64,000 nt of DNA. Source: Methyloligella sp050110875 (GTDB lineage Bacteria > Pseudomonadota > Alphaproteobacteria > Rhizobiales > Methyloligellaceae). Below are positions 34,338 to 43,785 of this stretch, in pieces. The DNA is taken from NCBI GenBank assembly GCA_050110875.1, contig CP188828.1:496001-560000 (forward strand), read 5' to 3'. The position numbers and the translations under genes are program-made. Each line of letters begins with the position of its first letter. The first letter of the stretch is position 1. The notes beneath the pieces are model-generated. The model was given only the letters and a program-made list of their open reading frames with translations, made no database searches and had not been told where the DNA came from.

Positions 34338-36179
34338 CTACTGCGCCATCACCAGGCAGTCGTTGAGGCCTTGAGACTTCAGCTGACCGCAGAGCTGGGA
34401 GGCATCGGCCTGGCTGTTCATGGGACCCACCTGGAGGCGGTACCAGACACCCTTCGAGCCGAGATTCACCCGCTGCACCATGGGCCGATAGTTGGACAGC
34501 AAAGACGGATATTTCTGCTGCATATCGGCGAAAGCGGCGAGCGCCTCGGTCTGGTCCTTCTTGGACGCGACCTGCACCACGTATTTCTTGTTCACCGCCG
34601 GTGCGGGCGCGGCCTCGGGCTCCGACTGGGGCTCGATGGACGCGGTGGTGGTCGGCTCGGAGCCCTGTGCGCCAGCCGCATCGGCATTGGCCGTAGCGGT
34701 CGCGCCGTCGACCGATCCGTCCGGACGCACCGTCAAGGTCTTCACCTTGCGCGGGCCGGCATCGGGATCGCTGGATTCCGCCGCGGCGGGCGTGCCGGCG
34801 TTGGCACCGGCCTCCGCCCCTTCGGCAGACGCCAGCTCCGGCATGTTCGGCATGTCGGTCTGGGCCGGCATGTTGGGCAGCGCCAGCTCTTCCTCGCGGG
34901 GCACCAGACGATCGGCCTCAGGCTGATCGCCGTTTTCCAACCGATCGTAGATCAGCTTGTTCTTGTGGGGAAACTCCTTGCCGCCGGGCTGCTCTGGCGC
35001 CTCCTTGACGGGGGTATTCTCCGCCGTGATCAGCGGAGGCTCGCCGTTGCTGGCAAGACCGCCGCCGCTCTGCTTGAAGGCAAAGGCCAGGGCACCGCCG
35101 AGAGCAATCGCACCAAGCACGGCGCCGCCGAGCATGAAGGCGCTTTTGCGGCTCAAATACTTGCTGAAGACGCCGGCTGCGGCGAGCTTGCTACCGGATT
35201 CGGATTCGGCTCCCATGAAATCGGCGTCGGCCTGGGGCTCGGTTTCCTGATATTCGGCTCCCGGCTGGCCGTAGCTCAGCGGAATTTCCGGTGCCTGATC
35301 GTATTGCGCTTCGTAGGTCTGCACCGCTTGGGACGGATCGTGCGGCGCATACTCGCCTTGGGGATACTGGGCTTCGCTATAAGCCTGAGCGTCATAGGCG
35401 TTCGGATCGTAAGCCTGCTCGCCGTAGGGCTGCTCGGCGTAAGCCTGGTCATCACCATAGGCTTGACCATTGCTGTAGGCGGCAGGCTCCGGCTCGGCGC
35501 CGTAGGCGTCGCCGGCGGGCGCGTAAGTGTCGTAGCCGGCCTGGGCAGGATCCTGTTCGCCATAGGCGGCCTGCTCGTCGCCATAAGCTTCGAAGGTCTG
35601 CTCGACGGGCGGCTGCTCGGCATAGCCGGCGCCCTCCTCCATACCGAGATCGAGGGGCTCTTCGCCCGCCATGGCCGCGTCGTGGTAGGCGCCGTTTTGG
35701 TAGGCTTGGCCGTAATCCTGCGGCGCGCCCTGATAGCCCGCCTCGTCATAAGGCTGCTGCGCATAGGCCTGTTCGCCGTAAGGCTGCTCTGGGTAAGGCT
35801 GCTCGGCATAGGCTTGATCGCCGTAAGGCTGCGCCTCGTAGCCTTGCGCCTCGTAGCCCTGCTCGTTGGCGTAGGCCTGGCCTTGATAGGCACCGCCTTG
35901 GGCGGTTTCGTCGTAATAGCCGTTCGCCGCGGGCTGGGTATCGTAACCGGGATCCTGCTGGGTATCGTAACCGGGATCCTGAGGATAAGGCTGCTCGGGA
36001 GCCCGGGTCACGGGTGTGTAGGCCGGCATTCGCGCGAACATCGTCGATCCAGCGGCAAGTCCGGTCGCGGCTCTCGGACGCGGTGCGGCCTGCCGGGAGC
36101 GCTGCCCCTGGGGCCCGTAGTCCTGATGGCCCTGTGCTGCGTGCGTAGGCCCACCAGCCTGCTGATCTTTGATAGACAT
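34338..36179 (-). CDS. SPOR-domain membrane protein with Tyr/Gln-rich repeats
   Basis: A 613-aa bitopic protein. The first ~340 residues are a cytoplasmic low-complexity region of degenerate EQPYGEQAYAQQPY-type repeats, including an exact 24-bp tandem duplication near 35945-35990 that encodes QDPGYDTQ twice. One TM helix (AFMLGGAVLGAIALGGALAF, ~342-364) follows, then a Pro/Ala-rich periplasmic linker and a C-terminal SPOR domain (~530-613) starting KKYVVQVASKKDQ and ending CGQLKSQGLNDCLVM. SPOR domains bind denuded glycan at the septum, so a cell-division role is likely. ATG 36179 has GAGGGAG upstream. Between argS and nagZ. Confidence 0.9.
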   Translation of the reverse strand: MSIKDQQAGGPTHAAQGHQDYGPQGQRSRQAAPRPRAATGLAAGSTMFARMPAYTPVTRAPEQPYPQDPGYDTQQDPGYDTQPAANGYYDETAQGGAYQGQAYANEQGYEAQGYEAQPYGDQAYAEQPYPEQPYGEQAYAQQPYDEAGYQGAPQDYGQAYQNGAYHDAAMAGEEPLDLGMEEGAGYAEQPPVEQTFEAYGDEQAAYGEQDPAQAGYDTYAPAGDAYGAEPEPAAYSNGQAYGDDQAYAEQPYGEQAYDPNAYDAQAYSEAQYPQGEYAPHDPSQAVQTYEAQYDQAPEIPLSYGQPGAEYQETEPQADADFMGAESESGSKLAAAGVFSKYLSRKSAFMLGGAVLGAIALGGALAFAFKQSGGGLASNGEPPLITAENTPVKEAPEQPGGKEFPHKNKLIYDRLENGDQPEADRLVPREEELALPNMPAQTDMPNMPELASAEGAEAGANAGTPAAAESSDPDAGPRKVKTLTVRPDGSVDGATATANADAAGAQGSEPTTTASIEPQSEPEAAPAPAVNKKYVVQVASKKDQTEALAAFADMQQKYPSLLSNYRPMVQRVNLGSKGVWYRLQVGPMNSQADASQLCGQLKSQGLNDCLVMAQ

Positions 36180-36211
36180 GGCTACTCCCTCAAACCCCAA
36201 TGCCCAGGGGT

Positions 36212-37969
36212 TTAGTGCAACTCTTCAACGGGTTCGACGCCAAGGATGCCCAATCCAGACGACAAAATGCGCTTGACAGATGACACAAGCGCAACACGAG
36301 AATTCGTCAAATCTGGGTCGTTTTGGTGAATAAATCGTAATTGTGGCGAGTCTTTGCCTCGATTCCAGAGGCTATGGAAGTCACTCGCAAGGTCATGCAG
36401 GTAGAATGCAATACGATGCGGTTCATGGGCAGAGGCCGCCCCTTGCACGATCCGCGGGTAGTCGGCCATGCGGCGAATCAGAGCCAGCTCTGCTTCGTCA
36501 TTCAACAGATCTATTGCGGCCTGTCCCAACGCGTCACCCTCTGGGTCGAAAGCGGGAAAGATCTCCCGCACATTACGCAACACCGAACACGCCCTGGCAT
36601 GGGCATACTGAACGTAGAACACCGGGTTGTCGCGTGACTGCTCGGTGACCTTCGCAAAGTCGAAATCGAGCGGCGCGTCGTTCTTCCGAAACAACATCAT
36701 GAAACGAACCGGACCGGGGCCCACCTCGTCCACGACGTCCCGCAAGGTCACGAACGTCCCGGCGCGTTTAGACATCTTTACAGGCGTGCCAGACCGAAAC
36801 AAGCGAACCAGCTGACAAAGCTTAATATCCAGATCCGCCTCGTCGCCGAGCAAGGCCTTGAGCGCCGCCTTCATGCGCTTCACATGCCCGGAATGATCGG
36901 CGCCCCAAACGTCGATCATATTGTTAAAGCCGCGTCTGAACTTCTCGCGGTGATAGGCAATGTCTGAAGCGAAATATGTCGGCGAGCCGTCCGACTTCAG
37001 CAGCGCGCGGTCGAGATCGTCGCCGAACTCGGTGGAGCGGAAAAGCAGCTGTTCCCGGTCTTCCCAGTCTTCGTCGACCTGACCTTTGGGCGGTGGTAGC
37101 CGCCCCTCATAGACCACGCCCTTTGCCTTCAGGTCGGCAATGGTTTCCAGCACGAGGTTCTCGCCTTCGAGCATGGATCGCTCGGAGAAAAACACGTCGT
37201 GACCGATACCTAGCTTGCTGAGATCATCCTTGATGAGAGCCAGCATGGCATCCACGGCTTCGAGCTTGACGGTGGGAAGCCAGTCCGACTCGTCGGATTT
37301 CAACAGCTTATCCCCATATTTCTGCGCCAGAGCCTCGCCAAGAGGCTTCAGATAGTCGCCGGGATAAAGTCCTTCCGGAATTTCGCCGATCTCTTCGCCG
37401 AGCGCTTCGCGGTAACGCAAATAGGCAGAGCGGCCGAGCACATCGATCTGGGCCCCCGCATCGTTGACGTAGTACTCGCATGTTACGTCATGGCCGGTGA
37501 AGGCGAGCAGGTTCGCAAGCGCATCGCCGAACACCGCGCCCCGGCAATGACCGACATGCATCGGCCCTGTCGGGTTTGCGGAGACGTATTCCACGTTGAC
37601 CTTCTGCCCGGCCCCCATATCGCTGCTGCCGAACGCTTCCCCCTGCTTCAGCACGGTGCGCACCACACCCGGCCAGAAACTCTGCTTCAGGGTGAGATTG
37701 AGGAAGCCCGGTCCGGCGATCTCTACCCTTTCGACATCCTCATGGGCCGCGATCAGCGGCACCAGCCGCTCGGCGAGATCCCGCGGCTTCGTCTTGGCGG
37801 GCTTGGCCAGCACCATAGCGGCATTTGTGGCGAGATCGCCGTGGCCGGCCTCGCGCGGCGGTTCCACGGTGATGCCGGAGAGCTTGGCGTCGGCGGGGAC
37901 CGCACCTTCATCCTGAAGCTTGGCGACGGCGCTCAGAACCGCGTCGTAAAAGGGGGCGAAGACATCCAT
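36212..37969 (-). CDS. argS: Arginyl-tRNA synthetase
   Basis: ArgRS (585 aa), class Ia. The HIGH-type motif is SANPTGPMHVGHCRGAVFGD and the KMSKS-type motif is VKMSKRAGTFVTLRD. The C-terminal DALR anticodon-binding domain ends with PEGLF-like RILSSGLGILGVEPVEEL. ATG at 37969 (MDVFAPF) is taken over the TTG at 37975. 30 bp downstream of dgt on the same strand. Confidence 0.96.
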   Translation of the reverse strand: MDVFAPFYDAVLSAVAKLQDEGAVPADAKLSGITVEPPREAGHGDLATNAAMVLAKPAKTKPRDLAERLVPLIAAHEDVERVEIAGPGFLNLTLKQSFWPGVVRTVLKQGEAFGSSDMGAGQKVNVEYVSANPTGPMHVGHCRGAVFGDALANLLAFTGHDVTCEYYVNDAGAQIDVLGRSAYLRYREALGEEIGEIPEGLYPGDYLKPLGEALAQKYGDKLLKSDESDWLPTVKLEAVDAMLALIKDDLSKLGIGHDVFFSERSMLEGENLVLETIADLKAKGVVYEGRLPPPKGQVDEDWEDREQLLFRSTEFGDDLDRALLKSDGSPTYFASDIAYHREKFRRGFNNMIDVWGADHSGHVKRMKAALKALLGDEADLDIKLCQLVRLFRSGTPVKMSKRAGTFVTLRDVVDEVGPGPVRFMMLFRKNDAPLDFDFAKVTEQSRDNPVFYVQYAHARACSVLRNVREIFPAFDPEGDALGQAAIDLLNDEAELALIRRMADYPRIVQGAASAHEPHRIAFYLHDLASDFHSLWNRGKDSPQLRFIHQNDPDLTNSRVALVSSVKRILSSGLGILGVEPVEELH

Positions 37970-37999
37970 GATCAAAATCCGAGAGTAAGGCGGCGCGGC

Positions 38000-39187
38000 C
38001 TAGCGCAAGTCCGGGGTCGCGTCAAACAGGCGGGCATGCTCGGCGAGAGCGTAACGGTCGGTCATGCCGGCGATAAAATCGCAAATATGGCGGGCATAGG
38101 CGGGTGAACCACGATCCGGTGCCTGGTCGCTCCAACTGGCCGGCAAGGCATCGGCGTCGTCGTTATAGCGTTGGAAAAGATCGGCGACCACCTGCTCGGC
38201 TTGGCGCATGATCGCCATGACCCGGTCGTGGCGGTAGACCCGCTCGGTGAGAAAATCACGCAAGGTCTGCAGCTCAGCCGTCATCTCCTCTGAGAAGGCG
38301 GCCATCGGCCGGCCGGCATAACGGATATCGTCTGGGCTTTCCGGTGCGAGGGCCTGAAGTCGTTTCAACATCTCCTGGCGCGCGTCGTTGATCATCCGGG
38401 TGATCAGCCGCCGGTTCAGCTCGTTCAGAAGTCGCGGCGTCTCGAGCCCTGGGTAGCGCCATTTGAGCTCCTCGAGAATGATGCCGACCAGGGAGATCTC
38501 GCCCAGCTCCTCCAAGCAGAAGCAGCCGAACCGGAAGCCGTCCTCCACGTCGTGATTGTTATAGGCGATATCGTCGGCGAGGCTGGCGAATTGCGCCTCG
38601 AGATAGGCGTAAGTGCCGAGCTCAAGATCGTGCCTGGCGTTATAGTTGCGCACCGGGGCCGGCGCCGCTTCCGACGCGCCCTCGCCTTCCAGCGGGCCGT
38701 TATGCTTCACGAGGCCTTCCAAGGTCTCCCAGGTCAGGTTCAGCCCGTCGAATCCGGCATATTTCCGCTCCAGCTCGGTCACCACGCGCAGGCTTTGGGC
38801 GTTGTGGTCGAAGCCGCCAAACCCTTGCATCGCCCGATCCAGCGTCCGCTCGCCCGCATGGCCGAACGGGGAATGGCCGAGATCGTGGGCAAGCGCCACC
38901 GCTTCGGTGAGGTCCTCGTCAAGGCCCAGGGTGCGCGCCATGGAGCGGGCGATCTGGGCCACCTCCAGGCTATGAGTCAGGCGTGTGCGGTAATGATCGC
39001 CCTCGTGATAGATGAAGACCTGGGTCTTGTGGGTCAGACGGCGGAAGGCGGTCGCGTGAACGATACGGTCCCTATCGCGCTGGAACGGCGAGCGGGTCGG
39101 GCTCTTCGGCTCCGGCACGTAGCGCCCTCTGCTCACGGCCGGATCGACGGCATAGGGCGCCGGGCCGCCGGCTTGCGCGGCATACAT
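38000..39187 (-). CDS. dgt: dGTP triphosphohydrolase-like protein
   Basis: A ~395-aa HD-domain dNTPase that splits dNTPs into nucleoside and triphosphate. KSPTRSPFQRDRDRIVHATAFRRL is the family's N-terminal block. The HD metal site uses H in TRLTHSLEVAQIARS and HD in ALAHDLGHSPFGHAGE. The upstream frame reaches 39328, close to erpA on the other strand. I chose ATG 39187 (MYAAQAGGPAPYAVDPAVS) because homologues align from there; no clear ribosome site supports any choice, so the start is uncertain. Confidence 0.9.
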   Translation of the reverse strand: MYAAQAGGPAPYAVDPAVSRGRYVPEPKSPTRSPFQRDRDRIVHATAFRRLTHKTQVFIYHEGDHYRTRLTHSLEVAQIARSMARTLGLDEDLTEAVALAHDLGHSPFGHAGERTLDRAMQGFGGFDHNAQSLRVVTELERKYAGFDGLNLTWETLEGLVKHNGPLEGEGASEAAPAPVRNYNARHDLELGTYAYLEAQFASLADDIAYNNHDVEDGFRFGCFCLEELGEISLVGIILEELKWRYPGLETPRLLNELNRRLITRMINDARQEMLKRLQALAPESPDDIRYAGRPMAAFSEEMTAELQTLRDFLTERVYRHDRVMAIMRQAEQVVADLFQRYNDDADALPASWSDQAPDRGSPAYARHICDFIAGMTDRYALAEHARLFDATPDLR

Positions 39188-39350
39188 GATGCTGATTTGG
39201 AGGTTGTCGGTCAGCGCATCGAACGGCCCGTCAGCGATTGACAAGCCGGGCCGCTCCCCTATCTCTCTGTTATGATATTTCAAGCGAAAGGCCTCGGCCC
39301 TTCGCATATCGATCTTGAATTCTTTCAACCGCAGGCAGACCTAACCCAGG

Positions 39351-39683
39351 ATGAGCGAAGCGTCCATCACCATAAGCGATAGCGCGGTCCAGCGGATCGC
39401 CGAGATCCTCAAGGCGGAATCGCCGGAAACCATGCTGCGGGTGACCGTCGAAGGCGGCGGCTGCTCGGGCTTCCAGTACCGGTTCGACCTGGTGCGAGAC
39501 CGCGAGGCGGACGATATCGATATCGGACGCGACGGCGCGCGGGTCATCATCGATTCCATGTCGGTGCCCTTCGTGGAAGGCAGCGAGATCGATTTCGTGG
39601 ACGATTTGATCGGCGCCCATTTCAAGGTGAACAACCCGAACGCCACCGCGTCCTGCGGTTGCGGGACCAGCTTCTCGCTTTAG
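39351..39683 (+). CDS. erpA: Iron-sulfur cluster insertion protein ErpA
   Basis: A-type Fe-S carrier (110 aa). The three cluster-binding cysteines are C38 in VEGGGCSGFQY and C102 and C104 in SCGCGTSFSL. VIIDSMSVPFVEGSEIDFVDDL matches the family core. It stands divergent from dgt. ErpA passes clusters to apo-proteins; the dihydroxy-acid dehydratase encoded 2 kb away is one likely client. Confidence 0.95.
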   Translation: MSEASITISDSAVQRIAEILKAESPETMLRVTVEGGGCSGFQYRFDLVRDREADDIDIGRDGARVIIDSMSVPFVEGSEIDFVDDLIGAHFKVNNPNATASCGCGTSFSL

Positions 39684-39697
39684 GGACAAGCACGGTT

Positions 39698-39730
39698 TCG
39701 TCACCCCGGGCTTGACCCGGGGGTCCATGC
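39698..39730. repeat. CCCGGG-type palindromic repeat
   Basis: GTCACCCCGGGCTTGACCCG and its continuation form a short palindrome after the erpA stop. Same class as the repeats near 23140 and 28090. Confidence 0.5.
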
Positions 39731-39823
39731 CGTTACTTCTCAGCTTGCTCTGCGGGCCATTCGGACCGTTTAGATTCGCTGCACCGTCAGGGCATGACGA
39801 TTGAGAGGTTCGGCTGAGCTCCC

Positions 39824-40606
39824 ATGAAAATCGCCACCTGGAACATCAACGGCATCAAGGCCCGGATCGACACGCTGCTGACCTGGCTGAAGGATGCCTC
39901 GCCCGACATCGCCTGCCTGCAGGAGATCAAATGCGTCGACGAGGCTTTCCCGTCGGAAGTCTTCGAGGAGCTCGGCTATAACGTCGCCGTGCACGGTCAG
40001 AAGGGCTTCAACGGGGTGGCCCTGCTCTCCAAGCTCCCCTTCGACGAGACGACCCCACGGCTCGCCGGCGACGACGCGGACGAGCAGGCACGTTATCTGG
40101 AGGCGGTGGTCTCGGTGCCGTCCGGGGTGGTGCGGATCGCCAATCTCTATCTGCCCAACGGCAATCCGGCGGACAGCCCGAAATACGATTACAAGCTGGC
40201 CTGGATGGAGCGGCTGAAGGCGCGGGCGGCTGAGCTTCTCACATATGAGGAGCCCATGGTCATGGCTGGCGATTACAACGTCATCCCCATGCCGGACGAC
40301 GTCTACAATCCGGCCGCCTGGGTGGACGATGCGCTCTTCAAGCCCGAAACCCGGGCGCATTTCCGCAGCCTGCTCAATCTCGGACTCACGGATGCCTTCC
40401 GGGCCTGCCATGACGAGGCCCATCAATACACGTTCTGGGATTACCAGGCGGGCGCCTGGCAGAAGAACCGGGGCTTGCGGATCGATCACCTGCTGCTCTC
40501 GCCCCAGGCCGCCGACCGGCTGCAAGCGTGCGAGATCGATACGGCGCCCCGGGGCTGGGAGAAGCCGTCGGATCACGTGCCGATCTGGATCGAACTGTCG
40601 CTCTGA
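39824..40606 (+). CDS. xth: Exodeoxyribonuclease III
   Basis: Xth-type AP endonuclease/3'-exonuclease (260 aa) of base excision repair. MKIATWNINGIKARIDTLL begins the fold with the Asn metal ligand. Catalytic Glu in CLQEIKCVD (~residue 34), GDYNVIP with Asp/Asn near 145-150, and the C-terminal SDHVPIWIEL His motif are all present. Convergent with the exoR-like gene, 10 bp between stops. Confidence 0.95.
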   Translation: MKIATWNINGIKARIDTLLTWLKDASPDIACLQEIKCVDEAFPSEVFEELGYNVAVHGQKGFNGVALLSKLPFDETTPRLAGDDADEQARYLEAVVSVPSGVVRIANLYLPNGNPADSPKYDYKLAWMERLKARAAELLTYEEPMVMAGDYNVIPMPDDVYNPAAWVDDALFKPETRAHFRSLLNLGLTDAFRACHDEAHQYTFWDYQAGAWQKNRGLRIDHLLLSPQAADRLQACEIDTAPRGWEKPSDHVPIWIELSL

Positions 40607-40616
40607 GTTGAAGCGC

Positions 40617-41786
40617 CTATTGCAGGCCGGCTGGCGCGCCGCTGAAGCCCATGGAAACGCCCGTGGCGTTGCCCCCTATATCGGACGGCATGACGCCCGA
40701 GGGCGGAACGGCGTTGGAAGCCGAAGCAGAATTCTGATCGCCCACGGCGTTCATGCCCTGCAGGCTGATGATCGGCTCCCCCATACCTTCCGGGGCGACG
40801 ATGGCATCGCCGGAGACAGTCTCCGCGGTTAGGGCCGGATCCTCGTCCGGCTCTGCATCGGAGGCCGCGCCTCCCAGGATGAAACCGCCGATGCGCGATC
40901 CGATGGAACGCTTCTCGGCCGTCTCTTTGGGTTGATTTGCGGGCACGATGGCGACGCGCGGTCCGCCCCAGCGCGGGGTCGCCGCTTCCACGGCACGGCG
41001 TGTCTCGTCGTCGATATTGCTGAACGCCTCGCCATACAGATCCTTGATCCAGGTCGGCTCCTCGCCGGAGGTCGAGGCGTTGTGATGGGCCAGCGCGATC
41101 AGCGCCAGGCCGCGCACATAGCGGCTGCTGCCGTCATCGCTGCGCCATAGCATCTCGCCAAGCATGGCCTGAGACTCGGGGTGCTGCTTGCGTGCGGCCA
41201 TGGCCAGCCAGTTTGCGCCGAGGCGGAGATTGCGCTTCACACCCATGCCGGACAGGTAGAGCTGGGCAAGCTCGTATTGCGCCTCGGCATCGCCGAAATA
41301 GCTGGCCGCATGGCCGAAGAGGTCGGCGGCGCGCTTGGGATCGGCTTTCAGGCCGATCTTCGGGATACCGGCGAGCTGATAGCGGCCCAGGGCGACGAAG
41401 GAATCGGCGACGTATTTCGCCACCGGGCTGCGCGGGCGGATCTCCGCATAGGTATCGGCGATCTGCCGGTAATAGGTGAAGGCCTGGGCGTCGTCCTTCG
41501 GAATGGGACCGCCCTTGGCATAAAGCTCGGCCAGGCGGAGCTGGGCGCCGAGCACGCCGCGCTCGGCAGCGTAGCGCAGAGCCGGAAGCCCCTCTTCGAC
41601 CGCACCGGACTGGACGGCGGAAACGCCTTGCCGGTACGCGGCGGTGGCGGACGAGAATACGCCGGCAGAGACGGCATCGGCGGTGCTGCTGCCCTGAACG
41701 GGTGTTTCCGCCGGTGCCGGGTTGAGCCAGAAGGCAAGAACGCCAGCCGCGGCAGTGATCAGAGCCACTCGGCTAGACATCTGCAT
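40617..41786 (-). CDS. Sel1-repeat periplasmic protein, ExoR-like
   Basis: A 389-aa exported protein. The signal peptide is SSRVALITAAAGVLAFW with cleavage near PAPAE. Four to five Sel1/TPR-type helical repeats occupy ~50-245 (GVLGAQLRLAELYAKG, DAEAQYELAQLYLSGMG, HPESQAMLGEML). The C-terminal ~120 residues are low complexity. ExoR of rhizobia is a periplasmic Sel1-repeat inhibitor of the ExoS/ChvI system; length of the repeat part and the neighbouring xth gene fit, but the low-complexity tail does not. The start overlaps the ilvD stop by 14 bp, so the two are coupled. Confidence 0.75.
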   Translation of the reverse strand: MQMSSRVALITAAAGVLAFWLNPAPAETPVQGSSTADAVSAGVFSSATAAYRQGVSAVQSGAVEEGLPALRYAAERGVLGAQLRLAELYAKGGPIPKDDAQAFTYYRQIADTYAEIRPRSPVAKYVADSFVALGRYQLAGIPKIGLKADPKRAADLFGHAASYFGDAEAQYELAQLYLSGMGVKRNLRLGANWLAMAARKQHPESQAMLGEMLWRSDDGSSRYVRGLALIALAHHNASTSGEEPTWIKDLYGEAFSNIDDETRRAVEAATPRWGGPRVAIVPANQPKETAEKRSIGSRIGGFILGGAASDAEPDEDPALTAETVSGDAIVAPEGMGEPIISLQGMNAVGDQNSASASNAVPPSGVMPSDIGGNATGVSMGFSGAPAGLQ

Positions 41787-43497
41787 AGCAGTCCACTTCC
41801 GCTTTGCCGCCGGGATGGGTCACCGCGCCGTCGCGGGCGGCCCCCACCTGCTCGACATATTTCCAGATGGCGCCAGAGCCGAATTTCGGCGCCGGTTCCT
41901 TCCAGCTCTTCTTGCGCTCTTCGAGCTCGGCCGCGTCGACCTCGAGATCGAGAATGCCTTCTTCTGCATCGAGGGTGATCATGTCGCCGTCGCGGATCAG
42001 CGCGATGGGGCCGCAAACAGCCGCCTCGGGACCGACATGGCCGACGCAGAAGCCGCGGGTGGCGCCGGAGAAACGGCCGTCGGTGATCAGCGCGACCTTG
42101 TCGCCCATGCCCTGGCCGTAGAGTGCCGCGGTGGTGGACAGCATCTCGCGCATGCCGGGACCGCCTTTCGGCCCCTCGTAGCGGATGACGAGAACCTCGC
42201 CCTCCTCGTATTGCCGCTTGGAGACGGCCGCGAAGGCGTCCTCCTCGCAGTCGAAGCAGCGGGCGGGACCGCGGAATTTCAGATTGGCGAGGCCGGCGAC
42301 CTTCACGATGCCGCCCTCGGGCGCGAGGCTGCCGCGCAGCTCCACAACGCCGCCGGTCTTGGAAATGGGATTGTCGGCCGGGCGGACGACATCCTGATCC
42401 GGATTCCACTGCACCCTGGCCAGATTTTCCTCGATGGTGCGGCCGGTGACCGTGAGGCAATCGCCGTGCATATAGCCGTGCTCCAGCAGGGTCTTCATGA
42501 CCAGCGGGATGCCGCCGGCCTCGAAAAGATCCTTGGCGACATAGCGTCCGCCCGGCTTCAGATCGGCGATATAGGGCGTCTTGCGGAAGATCTCGGCAAC
42601 GTCGAAGAGATCGAATTTGATGCCGCATTCATTGGCGATGGCCGGCAGGTGCAGCGCGGCATTGGTGGAGCCGCCGGAGGCCGCAACGACCGCCGCGGCA
42701 TTCTCCAGCGCCTTGCGGGTGACGATATCGCGCGGCCGGATATTCATGGCGATGAGATCCATCACCTTGGCGCCGGCGGCGCTGCAGAACTTGTCGCGCA
42801 TCTCGTAAGGCGCGGGCGCGCCGGCCGAATACGGCAGGGCCAGGCCGATGGCCTCGGAGACCATGGCCATGGTGTTGGCGGTGAACTGGGCGCCGCAGGC
42901 GCCGGCAGACGGGCATGCGACCTCTTCCAGGGCCTGAAGATCCTCGTCGGACATGTTGCCGACGGAGTGCTGGCCGACCGCCTCGAAGACGTCCTGAACC
43001 GTGACCGGCTTGCCCTTGAAGGTGCCGGGCAGGATCGAGCCGCCATAGATGAAGATGGAGGGCACGTTGAGGCGGACCATGGCCATCATCATGCCGGGCA
43101 GAGACTTGTCGCAGCCGGCCATGCCGACCAGGGCGTCGTAGGAATGGCCGCGCATGGTGAGCTCGACGGAATCGGCGATCACCTCGCGGGACGGCAGCGA
43201 GGATTTCATGCCCTGATGGCCCATGGCGATGCCGTCGGTGACGGTGATGGTGCAGAATTCGCGGGGCGTGCCTTGAGCGGACGCGACACCCTGCTTCACC
43301 GCCTGGGCCTGACGCATCAGCGAGATATTGCAGGGGGCGGCTTCGTTCCAGCAGGTCGCCACGCCGACGAAGGGCTGATGGATCTGCTTCTTCGACAGCC
43401 CCATGGCGTAATAATACGAACGGTGCGGTGCCCGGCTCGGGCCCTCCGTCACATGCCGGCTCGGCAAGCGCGACTTATCGAAGGTCTTAGCGTCCAT
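41773..43497 (-). CDS. ilvD: Dihydroxy-acid dehydratase
   Basis: IlvD (574 aa) makes the 2-oxo acids of valine and isoleucine from dihydroxy acids. Cluster cysteines are in ATCWNEAAPCN (~49), MAGCDKSLPGM (~117-127) and CPSAGACGAQFTANTM (~190); the ENAAAVVAASGGSTNAALHL and GRFSGATRGFCVGHV blocks are also typical. The three-Cys pattern fits a [2Fe-2S] enzyme. Single gene apart from the overlapping exoR-like gene downstream. Confidence 0.97.
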   Translation of the reverse strand: MDAKTFDKSRLPSRHVTEGPSRAPHRSYYYAMGLSKKQIHQPFVGVATCWNEAAPCNISLMRQAQAVKQGVASAQGTPREFCTITVTDGIAMGHQGMKSSLPSREVIADSVELTMRGHSYDALVGMAGCDKSLPGMMMAMVRLNVPSIFIYGGSILPGTFKGKPVTVQDVFEAVGQHSVGNMSDEDLQALEEVACPSAGACGAQFTANTMAMVSEAIGLALPYSAGAPAPYEMRDKFCSAAGAKVMDLIAMNIRPRDIVTRKALENAAAVVAASGGSTNAALHLPAIANECGIKFDLFDVAEIFRKTPYIADLKPGGRYVAKDLFEAGGIPLVMKTLLEHGYMHGDCLTVTGRTIEENLARVQWNPDQDVVRPADNPISKTGGVVELRGSLAPEGGIVKVAGLANLKFRGPARCFDCEEDAFAAVSKRQYEEGEVLVIRYEGPKGGPGMREMLSTTAALYGQGMGDKVALITDGRFSGATRGFCVGHVGPEAAVCGPIALIRDGDMITLDAEEGILDLEVDAAELEERKKSWKEPAPKFGSGAIWKYVEQVGAARDGAVTHPGGKAEVDCYADV

Positions 43498-43785
43498 TCC
43501 TTGGCGTCCGATGGGAGCGTCTCAATGATCCCGAAAGATGGCGTCAGGCGGGCTCGCCATCAACCTCCCCAAACCTCACTCAACTCGCCTCAATACCTGC
43601 CCTCCCCAGAGCAGGCGAAGCAGCCATTGGGGCCCGCGTGAGCCCTTGCCGCATTCTTTTCTGCTAGTGCCAGCAGGTAGCAAGGTTTTATGGCGCAAAG
43701 GAGGCGTAAATGCCTCACTTCGTTGCGGATTTAACACAGTCTATCGGGATTCCGGCAACGGCTCGTAAACCTGCCGGATCGGCAC
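43498..43785. other. Intergenic region ilvD-valS with possible short ORF
   Basis: 288 bp holding presumed ilvD promoter sequences. On the plus strand AAAGGAGG (43697-43704) precedes ATG 43710, opening a 37-codon frame (MPHFVADLTQSIGIP and onward) that runs into the valS 3' end and stops at 43823. The ribosome site is excellent, but the peptide is not recognised. I rate it as possible only. Confidence 0.25.
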
